Assembly (NCBI GenBank): GCA_903871715.1
Contig: CAIQHW010000029.1
Span: forward strand, 1-8,647
Direction of reading: 5' to 3'
Source of the DNA: an uncultured bacterium
GTDB taxonomy: Bacteria; Bacteroidota; Bacteroidia; Chitinophagales; CAIODY01
Length of the DNA: 8,647 nucleotides
The position numbers and the translations under genes were made by a program. The notes beneath the pieces were generated by a model. It searched no databases and was not told the DNA's origin. It worked only from the letters and a program-made list of their open reading frames with translations. Shown here in pieces: positions 1 to 5,712 of this stretch; position 1 is the first letter of the stretch, and every line of letters starts with the position of its first letter.

Positions 1-524
1 GCATCAGCGCTATGTCCTGCTGGCAAAATTGCACCACGGTCTTTCAACGCAATACCAATTACTTTCGATTGAAAATTGCTAAACAATTTTACCTCATCAG
101 TGATAGTTGTTGTCAATAAATTTCTTGGTGACATTTTTCCATTTTTATCAGCAGCACCAACAGTTTGCACAGTGCTATCATCCGCACAATACATCGGTGC
201 ATTATTGATTTTGCTCCACCAATTATTGCCTACAATGCCATGCACAGCTGGCGTTGCACCTGTGTAAATGCTGGCATGACCCGGACCTGTGTAGGTGGGC
301 ATGTAGTTATAATGCGTATTCACACAATTCACTCCTTCGTTCATCAATCGTTTGAAACCGCCATTGCCAAATTTTTTGTAATAGCGATACAAATAATCGT
401 AGCGCATTTGGTCAACAACAATGCCTACAACCAGCTTTGGACGTTGGTTTGTGGTTGTCTTATTTTTTTCTGCAAAAGCAAAAAAGGTGCTGCACGAAAA
501 AATTAGAAGGATAATTTTCTTCAT
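1..524 (-). CDS. PafA-type secreted alkaline phosphatase (partial, N-terminal part)
   Basis: This is the start of a metal-dependent phosphatase of the alkaline phosphatase superfamily (type I phosphodiesterase/nucleotide pyrophosphatase fold), expected to release phosphate from monoesters in the periplasm or outside the cell. The frame is open from ATG at 524 to the window edge, about 174 codons; the full family is roughly 540-560 residues, so about two thirds is missing. Residues 1-18 look like a signal peptide ending in AFA. VVDQMR (36-41) carries the first metal-binding Asp38. PTYTGPGH (76-83) carries the expected nucleophile Thr79, GNNWW (99-103) carries Asn100, and LKDR (160-163) carries Lys161 and Arg163. 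These match the Thr79, Asn100, Lys162 and Arg164 that I recall for PafA of flavobacteria; the Lys/Arg pair favours a monoesterase over a diesterase. It lies 58 bp after nadE and a terminator-like hairpin. A weak -7-like box (TATTTTTA, minus strand 553-546) may serve it. Confidence 0.88.
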   Translation of the reverse strand, partial: MKKIILLIFSCSTFFAFAEKNKTTTNQRPKLVVGIVVDQMRYDYLYRYYKKFGNGGFKRLMNEGVNCVNTHYNYMPTYTGPGHASIYTGATPAVHGIVGNNWWSKINNAPMYCADDSTVQTVGAADKNGKMSPRNLLTTTITDEVKLFSNFQSKVIGIALKDRGAILPAGHSAD

Positions 525-557
525 AGAAATAGAATTTTGAAGCGATAAAAATAAACG

Positions 558-587
558 AAAAAAGTTGACATTTGATTTAATGTTAAC
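558..587 (-). terminator. Probable intrinsic terminator after nadE
   Basis: Read on the minus strand, GTTAACATT, a 6-nt loop and AATGTCAAC form a 9-bp stem with one A-C mismatch, followed at once by six T residues (563-558). The stem includes the nadE stop codon (585-583). It is AT-rich and therefore modest in strength, but the stem plus T-run layout at a gene end fits an intrinsic terminator separating nadE from the phosphatase gene. Confidence 0.5.
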
Positions 588-2214
588 TCAAATATTTTCC
601 TACAATTGGCATTCTTCTACCCACACCAAATGCCTTTGGCGAAACTCGTAAAATTGGAGGTGATTGATGGCGCTTCCATTCGTTGCTATTCACCATTTTC
701 AAAACACGATTGACTAATGCTGCTTCAAAACCTTGTGCAATCAATTCTTTCGGGCCTTGTCGTTTTTCAATGTACTGATATAAAATTTTATCAAGCACAT
801 CATATTCAGGTAAGGAATCGCTGTCTTTTTGATTTGGTCGCAGCTCTGCTGATGGTGGTTTTGTGATAATGTTTGTAGGAATTATTTCTTCGTTGCGATT
901 TATCCATTTACACAATTCAAACACTTGTGTTTTATACACATCACCTAACACCGCCAAGCCGCCACACATATCGCCATACAGCGTTCCGTAGCCAACTGCG
1001 GCTTCACTTTTATTGGTAGTGTTTAAAAGAATGTATCCAAATTTATTGCTGAAAGCCATCAACAAAACCCCACGAGTTCGAGCTTGTAAATTTTCTTCGG
1101 CAACATTAAAAGGTAACTCTTTGAAGTAAGGATTGAGCGTTTGTAAAAAAGCTTCGTAATTATTTTTTATCGGAACAATATCATAACTCGTTCCTAAGTT
1201 TTTACACAATTGCTCGGCATCGCTAATGCTGTGTGAAGTTGAATATTCCGAAGGCAATAACAATGAATGTACATTTTCTTTTCCTAATGCCTGTGCCGCC
1301 AAATACAGCACTAAAGCCGAATCAATGCCACCACTCAATCCTAAAATGGCTTTTTTAAAATTCATTTTCTGGAAATAATCCCGAATACCTAGAATGAGAG
1401 CGTCATGAATAAATTCAATTTTCAATTTACAAATATCAATTTGCAATGAATCCATTTTTTCTAAATTGATATTTGATATTTGCTCATTGAAATATTGAAA
1501 TTCTTCCACCACATTTCCTTTTTCATCAATCACAAGGCTTCCGCCATCAAAAATAATTTCGGTTTGTGCACCAACCTGATTGCAATAATAAATCGGAATT
1601 TTATACGCTTCGGCATTGGCTTTCAGCACATGTTTGCGGTCTTCGGCATGCTCGTAATCAAATGGAGAGGCTGATAAATTCAAAATCATTTCCGGCTTGA
1701 ATTGCATCAATTCATCCATTGGGCAAATAGTATAAAGCGGATTGTTATTTCCCAGATTCCATAAGTCTTCACAAATCGTTACGGCAATCTTTTTGCCTTT
1801 GTATTCAACTATTTCAAACGTTTTATTGGGTTCAAAATATCTGTTTTCATCAAACACATCATAGGTTGGTAATAATGTTTTGTGAATGATTTTTTTCACT
1901 TCGCCATCGGCAATAAAATAAGCCGAGTTGAATAAATCTTTGCCTTCTATTTTTGGATTACGACTTGGAGAGCCCACCAATACGGCAATTCCTGCCGTGT
2001 GTTGTTTTATTTCATCAATAACATTTTCACATTTTTGTATAAAATCTTCAAATTCTAAAAAATCTCGAGGCGGATAACCACACACTGCCAATTCGCTAAA
2101 CAGCACTATTTCTGCGCCTTCCAGCTTTGCTTGATGAATTGCATCCACAATTTTTTTTGTGTTGCTTTCAAAATTTCCGATGTGATAATTTAATTGTGCT
2201 AATGCGATTTTCAT
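583..2214 (-). CDS. nadE: NAD+ synthase, glutamine-hydrolysing
   Basis: This cytoplasmic enzyme performs the last step of NAD+ synthesis, amidating deamido-NAD+ with ATP and ammonia taken from glutamine. The 543-residue length fits the two-domain family. The N-terminal nitrilase-type glutaminase domain (about 1-245) has the Glu-Lys-Cys triad: Glu41 in FSELAVCGYPP, Lys112 in HKTLLP and Cys148 in VTICEDLW. The C-terminal synthase domain (about 268-543) has the ATP-binding P-loop SGGIDS (294-299), NLQARTRG (375-382), TTNKSE (399-404), GDMCGG (414-419) and the KPPSAELRP segment (452-460). The ATG at 2214 gives MKIALAQLNYHIGNFE, a normal family start, so the start is firm even though a strong hairpin ends only 6 nt upstream. 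The interdomain linker (about 239-267) is encoded by an odd 7-bp-period sequence described separately. The next gene starts 58 bp downstream beyond a terminator-like hairpin. Confidence 0.97.
   Translation of the reverse strand: MKIALAQLNYHIGNFESNTKKIVDAIHQAKLEGAEIVLFSELAVCGYPPRDFLEFEDFIQKCENVIDEIKQHTAGIAVLVGSPSRNPKIEGKDLFNSAYFIADGEVKKIIHKTLLPTYDVFDENRYFEPNKTFEIVEYKGKKIAVTICEDLWNLGNNNPLYTICPMDELMQFKPEMILNLSASPFDYEHAEDRKHVLKANAEAYKIPIYYCNQVGAQTEIIFDGGSLVIDEKGNVVEEFQYFNEQISNINLEKMDSLQIDICKLKIEFIHDALILGIRDYFQKMNFKKAILGLSGGIDSALVLYLAAQALGKENVHSLLLPSEYSTSHSISDAEQLCKNLGTSYDIVPIKNNYEAFLQTLNPYFKELPFNVAEENLQARTRGVLLMAFSNKFGYILLNTTNKSEAAVGYGTLYGDMCGGLAVLGDVYKTQVFELCKWINRNEEIIPTNIITKPPSAELRPNQKDSDSLPEYDVLDKILYQYIEKRQGPKELIAQGFEAALVNRVLKMVNSNEWKRHQSPPILRVSPKAFGVGRRMPIVGKYLS
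1414..1501. repeat. Degenerate heptamer repeats with 13-bp inverted repeat inside nadE
   Basis: Five consecutive 7-bp units (TTCAATT, TTCAATT, TACAAAT, ATCAATT, TGCAATG) occupy 1414-1448. After 17 bp, units of the opposite orientation (TTGATAT, TTGATAT, TTGCTCA, TTGAAAT) occupy 1466-1493, with another TTGAAAT at 1495-1501. The two tracts create a perfect 13-bp inverted repeat: 1430-1442 pairs with 1463-1475 across a 20-nt spacer. The region encodes the linker between the two nadE domains, residues about 239-267. The pattern is visible directly; its origin is unknown. Confidence 0.6.
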
Positions 2215-2252
2215 AAATAAAAAAGCTGCGCAAAGTTAGTGGCGCAGCTTTT
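2215..2252 (-). terminator. Strong intrinsic terminator between the barrel gene and nadE
   Basis: A perfect 11-bp stem (2221-2231 with 2242-2252; arm AAAAGCTGCGC) encloses a 10-nt loop. On the minus strand the 3' arm runs into a T-rich tail (TTTTTTATTT, 2224-2215). It starts 21 bp after the barrel gene stop codon, so it should end that transcript. The plus-strand side is also T-rich (2249-2259), making it formally bidirectional, but no plus-strand gene ends here. Its foot is only 6 nt from the nadE ATG, which is unusually tight. Confidence 0.8.
2231..2238 (-). promoter_or_regulatory. Candidate -7 box for nadE within the hairpin loop
   Basis: On the minus strand TAACTTTG matches the Bacteroidota -7 consensus TAnnTTTG exactly and lies in the loop of the upstream terminator hairpin. 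Transcription would begin around 2224, giving a leader of roughly 10 nt before the nadE ATG. I see no convincing TTTG-type -33 box at the right distance, so this is a suggestion only. Confidence 0.35.
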
Positions 2253-2273
2253 GTTTTTTGTCGAAATTATTTT

Positions 2274-2867
2274 TTACAAATAAACTTGCAAGCCGATGTT
2301 GAATTTAAGATTGTTGCCAATGCTTTTTCTATTGGCAAGTCCGCCTGCGTTAATATCTGTGGTTTGCGAAAGATGTTGATAGTTCAACAAGGCTTCAATA
2401 CCAATTCTATCATTGAAGAAAAATGCAAAACCAGGACCAACACCCAACACACTTCCTTTAATAGAGTTAGTGCCAGAGGACGAAACAGTACCAACGCCAT
2501 AGCTTAATTGAAGAAATGGTGCAATGTTGCCGATTTTATAATAATAGCGTACAAATGGGCCTACATTAAAACTTGAATTGGAAGTTTTAACAGTATCTTT
2601 TGCATAACTACTTTTTGCTTCCATTTGCAATCCTAAAGCAAAGTTTTTAAATAAAAACACACCCACATCTGGTGTTAAAGAGAGGTCGAAAGTTGACAAG
2701 CTTGGTGATTTTGAGGAAGAACCAGAAGTAAAATTTGTAGTTGAACTTGCGCTACCCAAATTCATGTTAAAAATGCCACCAGCTAAAACTTTCAATTTAT
2801 CAGTTTGCTGAGCCATTGAAGCCATTGATATGGAAATTGCAGAAATGAGTAGAATGATTTGCTTCAT
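2274..2867 (-). CDS. Small outer-membrane beta-barrel protein
   Basis: This is a 197-residue protein of the porin-family/OmpX-like beta-barrel type widespread in Bacteroidota; its cargo or role is unknown. Residues 1-19 form a signal peptide ending SMA before QQ (20-21). The mature part has alternating-residue strands typical of an 8-stranded barrel, for example LKVLAGGIFNMNLG, FDLSLTPDVGVFLF, NVGPFVRYYYKIG, APFLQLSYGVG, VLGVGPGFAFFF and IGIEALLNYQHL, and ends with a C-terminal strand FNIGLQVYL. A long Ser/Thr-rich loop (about 40-58) follows the first strand. The ATG at 2867 is supported by the signal peptide and by a well-placed promoter 27 bp upstream. A strong terminator follows the stop, so it is probably monocistronic. 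The exact family (PF13505 versus PF13568 type) cannot be settled by eye. Confidence 0.85.
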   Translation of the reverse strand: MKQIILLISAISISMASMAQQTDKLKVLAGGIFNMNLGSASSTTNFTSGSSSKSPSLSTFDLSLTPDVGVFLFKNFALGLQMEAKSSYAKDTVKTSNSSFNVGPFVRYYYKIGNIAPFLQLSYGVGTVSSSGTNSIKGSVLGVGPGFAFFFNDRIGIEALLNYQHLSQTTDINAGGLANRKSIGNNLKFNIGLQVYL

Positions 2868-2881
2868 AAAATATTTGTGAT

Positions 2882-2897
2882 TTTGTTGAGCAACAAA
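2882..2897. repeat. 16-bp palindrome at the barrel-gene transcription start region
   Basis: TTTGTTG-AG-CAACAAA is a perfect 7+7 bp inverted repeat around a 2-bp centre. It overlaps the last bases of the predicted -7 box (2901-2894) and the predicted start site of the barrel gene, so it could be an operator. A short hairpin in the 5' leader is also possible, and chance is a real alternative in AT-rich DNA. Confidence 0.35.
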
Positions 2898-2924
2898 TGT
2901 AAATCTTTATCGTGTTTTGCAAAA
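2894..2924 (-). promoter_or_regulatory. Promoter of the barrel gene (Bacteroidota type)
   Basis: Read on the minus strand, TTTTG (2924-2920), an 18-bp spacer and TACATTTG (2901-2894) match the Bacteroidota -33/-7 pattern, with all fixed positions of TAnnTTTG present. Predicted transcription start is near 2887, about 20 nt before the ATG at 2867. Confidence 0.65.
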
Positions 2925-2945
2925 TTGTTTTCAACTTTACTTTTT
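2915..2945 (+). promoter_or_regulatory. Candidate gldB promoter, back to back with the barrel-gene promoter
   Basis: TTTTG (2915-2919), an 18-bp spacer and TACTTTTT (2938-2945; one mismatch to TAnnTTTG) form a plus-strand promoter. Its -33 box directly abuts the one for the opposite gene, forming the palindrome TTTTGCAAAA. Transcription would start near 2951, leaving a leader of fewer than about 12 nt before the gldB ATG. Confidence 0.5.
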
Positions 2946-2958
2946 CAAAAAATAATTG

Positions 2959-3975
2959 ATGATGCACAAAAATCTTTTTCGTTTCTCTTTTTTAGCAATG
3001 CTTTTTTTTGTTGGGTGCAATTGCAATAATTCGCAAAAAAATATTGATAGCAAAGTGGCTACAATGCCAGTAAATTTAAATGTTGTAAGGTTTGATAAAG
3101 AAATATTTTCTACCAACGATTTTGCTGCTTTGCAAAAAAAATATCCCTCATTTTTCAAATTATATTGCGAACGAATTTTGCAAAGTGGCGACAAAGCACA
3201 TTTAGAAGAGCCACAAAAATTGTTGAAGGATTTTACGCAAAATAATTCTATTAAAGGTTTGTATGACACCGTGCAAAAATCATTTTCTGATTTTAGTATT
3301 TATGAAAATGAGTTGAAACAAGCATTTCAATATCATCAATATTATTTTCCAAAAGCATCTACACCAAAGGTTTACACGTTCATCAGCGAATTTGGTTATG
3401 GCTGCATCACTGCCGATAGCATGTTAGGAATTGGACTCGATATGTTTTTGGGCGAACAATATCCTTACTATGTTTCGTTGCAATTTCCCAATTTTATCAT
3501 CAAAAAATGTACACCAAAATATATCATTCCATCAGCCATGAAAGCTTGGGGGCAATCCTTAATTGCAGAAGACAACAGCAAAAATAAATTGATTGATAAA
3601 ATGGTAGAATCGGGCAAGGTGCTGTATTACATAGATAAAGTGTTGCCACATTTTGCCGACTCCATAAAAATTGGTTACACACAGCAACAATTGGTTTGGT
3701 GTCAAATGAACGAGTTTAAAATTTGGGAATATTTTATCAAACACAATTTGTTGTATGCCAGCGATGTGTTTGAAATTGGGCATTACATCGGCGATGCGCC
3801 CGTTACGCCTGGCATGCCCCCCGATGCACCCGGAAATATTGGTGCATGGGTGGGTTGGCAAATTGTGCAACACTATATGCAGAGCCATTCTTCAGTTACT
3901 CTACCACAATTGATGAATGAAACTGATGGACAAAAAATTTTGCAAGAAAGCAAATACAAACCCGAGAAAAAATAG
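2959..3975 (+). CDS. gldB: GldB-family lipoprotein
   Basis: GldB is a lipoprotein required for gliding in Flavobacterium johnsoniae, with homologues also in non-gliding Bacteroidota; its biochemical activity is not established. This copy is 338 residues, the usual family size. Residues 1-19 are a lipoprotein signal with lipobox FVGC and lipidated Cys20. No acidic export tag follows the Cys, which suggests a periplasm-facing anchor (inference). Family-like stretches are VVRFDKEIF (42-50), KKYPSFF (60-66), FISEFGYG (141-148), GIGLDMFLGE (157-166), VLYYIDKVLP (221-230), IKIGYTQQQLVWC (236-248), IGAWVGWQIV (294-303) and KILQESKYKP (326-335). Start: a TTG at 2956 and ATGs at 2959 and 2962 are in frame; I prefer 2959. 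The rest of a gld locus is not here: no gldC follows, and the next gene is convergent. nadE lies nearby on the other strand. Confidence 0.9.
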   Translation: MMHKNLFRFSFLAMLFFVGCNCNNSQKNIDSKVATMPVNLNVVRFDKEIFSTNDFAALQKKYPSFFKLYCERILQSGDKAHLEEPQKLLKDFTQNNSIKGLYDTVQKSFSDFSIYENELKQAFQYHQYYFPKASTPKVYTFISEFGYGCITADSMLGIGLDMFLGEQYPYYVSLQFPNFIIKKCTPKYIIPSAMKAWGQSLIAEDNSKNKLIDKMVESGKVLYYIDKVLPHFADSIKIGYTQQQLVWCQMNEFKIWEYFIKHNLLYASDVFEIGHYIGDAPVTPGMPPDAPGNIGAWVGWQIVQHYMQSHSSVTLPQLMNETDGQKILQESKYKPEKK

Positions 3976-3997
3976 TTTTTTGCTCAATAATTTTTTT
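3964..3997 (+). terminator. Weak hairpin at the convergent gldB / pseudouridine synthase ends
   Basis: GAGAAAAAA (3964-3972) can pair with TTTTTT-G-CTC (3976-3985, one bulged G) around the gldB stop codon TAG as loop. A T7 run follows at 3991-3997. The two convergent genes are only 8 bp apart, so a shared terminator is expected here, but the stem is nearly all A-T. Confidence 0.3.
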
Positions 3998-4712
3998 CCA
4001 ACTGCTTAATCACTGCAGCAAAATCTTTTGGTAGTGGTGCATCAACTACAATTGTTTTTTCATCTACCACATGCCTAAATTCTAATCGTGATGAATGGAG
4101 CGTAAGCCTTGCCATTAGAGGTTTTTCAGCTTCTTCATTTTTGCTTAGCTTGTATTTTCTTTTTACTGTTGACAATAAAAATGGTTCGGGCGAACCATAC
4201 ATATCATCAATTAAAAGTGGATGACCGATGGCTAAAAAATGCACACGAATTTGATGCGTTCTTCCAGTTTGCGGATAAGCTTCAACCCACGAATAATCGT
4301 GTCCAAAATTTTTAATCGTTTTATAGTTGGTGAGTGATGCCTTGCCATATTTTTCGCTGGCTTCCATGCGCCCATCTTCTCGTGGGTCAGGCATTATTTT
4401 GTACTCAATTTTTCCTTCATCTTCTGTTTCACCCAATACCAAAACCTGATAAGTTTTTTGCAAAGTGTGTTGCTCAAACTGTGTGTTTAAATGCTTATGT
4501 GCTTCTTCGGTTTTTGCAAAACATAAAACACCGCTGGTATATTTATCAATGCGATGAACGGTAAAAATTGGGTTGTATTTTTTGCGCAATTCGCCCAACA
4601 CACTTGGAATGGCATCGTTGTATCTATCAGGAATGGTGAGCATTCCAGCTTGTTTATTTACGACTACATAATAATCGTCTTCAAAAATAATTTCTAAATT
4701 TTTCATTGGCAT
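3984..4712 (-). CDS. RluA-family pseudouridine synthase
   Basis: This enzyme converts specific uridines in rRNA or tRNA to pseudouridine in the cytoplasm; the target base cannot be told from sequence alone. It has 242 residues from the ATG at 4712. The catalytic motif HRIDKYTSG (53-61) holds the catalytic Asp56. YPQTGRTHQIRVHF (146-159) is the conserved substrate/uridine-binding stretch, followed by GHPLLIDDMYG (163-173) and the C-terminal LTLHSSRLEF (203-212). The protein begins directly with the catalytic domain (LEIIFEDDYYVVVNK) and has no N-terminal S4 RNA-binding domain, so it is a short RluA-type member. Its ATG overlaps the metF stop (TGATG at 4714-4710), pointing to translational coupling. 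A second in-frame ATG at 4706 is possible. It ends the cluster and faces gldB with an 8-bp gap. Confidence 0.93.
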   Translation of the reverse strand: MPMKNLEIIFEDDYYVVVNKQAGMLTIPDRYNDAIPSVLGELRKKYNPIFTVHRIDKYTSGVLCFAKTEEAHKHLNTQFEQHTLQKTYQVLVLGETEDEGKIEYKIMPDPREDGRMEASEKYGKASLTNYKTIKNFGHDYSWVEAYPQTGRTHQIRVHFLAIGHPLLIDDMYGSPEPFLLSTVKRKYKLSKNEEAEKPLMARLTLHSSRLEFRHVVDEKTIVVDAPLPKDFAAVIKQLEKNY

Positions 4713-5668
4713 CAAAATACTTTTTCTGCAATTGCCTTAATCGCTTTTACATTACTCATGGTGTAATAATGCAGCACCGGTGCGCCTTTGGCAGCCAATT
4801 CTTTTGATTGTTGAATGCACCATTCTACGCCAACTTTCAACACATCATCATCTGTTTTTGCTTTGTGAATTTCATTCACCAACTCTTCGGGCAAATTGAT
4901 GTTGAAGGTTTGAGGCAGCACTGTGAGCTGTTTTCGGGTCGTCAAAGGTTTTAATCCTGGAATAATCGGCACATCAATTCCGATGGCTCGGCAATTATTT
5001 ACGAACTCAAAATATTTTTGATTGTCGAAAAACATTTGTGTTACAATAAACTGTGCACCAGCATCCACCTTGTCTTTCAAGCGTTTTAAATCGGCATTCA
5101 TATTTGGTGCTTCGGCATGTTTTTCGGGATAACCGGCTACACCTAAACAGAAATTTGTGTGAACAGGATTTTTCAAATCTTCTTCCAAATACTTGCCGTG
5201 ATTCATATTCACAGCTTGTTTCAGCAAATCAATCGCATGATGATGTCCGCCAATTTCAGGTGTGAAAGATTTTTCGCCATGCGGTGCATCACCACGTAAA
5301 CACAAAATATTTTCGATGCCCAAAAAATCTAAATCAATTAAAGCATCTTCAGTTTCTTCAATCGTAAAACCGCCACAAATCAAGTGTGGCACAGCATCCA
5401 CTTTATATTTGTTCATGATGGCGGCGCAAATACCAACTGTTCCTGGGCGTTTGCGAACAGCAATTTTTTCAAATTTTCCATCTGTCATTTTCTTGAATTG
5501 AGTTTCAGAACGATGATAGGTAACATTGATGAATGGTGGCTTAAACTCCATCAAAGGGTCAAGCACATCGCAAATGGATTGAAAACTTTTTCCTTTCAAC
5601 GGTGGCAAAATTTCAAACGAAACCAAGGGTTTGTTTTTCGATTGCGCTATGTATTCTGATACTTTCAT
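4712..5668 (-). CDS. metF: 5,10-methylenetetrahydrofolate reductase
   Basis: MetF is a cytoplasmic FAD enzyme that reduces 5,10-methylene-THF to 5-methyl-THF, the methyl donor for methionine synthesis. Its 318 residues form a single TIM-barrel domain, the bacterial length, without the eukaryotic regulatory domain. Visible landmarks are SFEILPP (17-23) with the probable catalytic Glu19, INVTYHR (47-53), PHLICGG (94-100), NILCLRGD (120-127) with the flavin-site Asp127, GVAGYPEKH (176-184), GAQFIVTQMFFD (204-215) and PIIPGLKPL (234-242). The ATG at 5668 gives a normal family N-terminus. It follows the glycosylase-like gene by 44 bp and overlaps the pseudouridine synthase start by 1 nt. A weak -7-like TAACTTCG (minus strand 5694-5687) might give it its own promoter. 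I see no SAM or cobalamin riboswitch in this short leader. Confidence 0.97.
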   Translation of the reverse strand: MKVSEYIAQSKNKPLVSFEILPPLKGKSFQSICDVLDPLMEFKPPFINVTYHRSETQFKKMTDGKFEKIAVRKRPGTVGICAAIMNKYKVDAVPHLICGGFTIEETEDALIDLDFLGIENILCLRGDAPHGEKSFTPEIGGHHHAIDLLKQAVNMNHGKYLEEDLKNPVHTNFCLGVAGYPEKHAEAPNMNADLKRLKDKVDAGAQFIVTQMFFDNQKYFEFVNNCRAIGIDVPIIPGLKPLTTRKQLTVLPQTFNINLPEELVNEIHKAKTDDDVLKVGVEWCIQQSKELAAKGAPVLHYYTMSNVKAIKAIAEKVF

Positions 5669-5712
5669 TCAAATAAAATTGGAGTGCGAAGTTAAGAGAA
5701 CGAAGCTTCTTT

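Noticed and set aside
165..506. Plus-strand open frame of 113 codons
   Set aside because: It lies wholly antisense to the phosphatase gene, whose signal peptide and catalytic motifs are clear, and its translation shows no recognisable domain.
2956..2958. TTG as the gldB start codon
   Set aside because: Two ATGs follow immediately in frame (2959, 2962), and the lipoprotein signal is complete from either, so the rarer TTG is not needed.
2937..3269. Minus-strand open frame of 110 codons
   Set aside because: It is antisense to the 5' part of gldB, has no recognisable protein features, and would cover the gldB promoter and start.
4713..4715. TTG as the pseudouridine synthase start codon
   Set aside because: The next codon is an ATG forming a TGATG junction with the metF stop, a common coupled arrangement, and the protein family needs no extra residue.
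5669..5712. Possible SAM or cobalamin riboswitch ahead of metF
   Set aside because: Only 44 bp separate metF from the preceding gene, and no conserved riboswitch core was seen.
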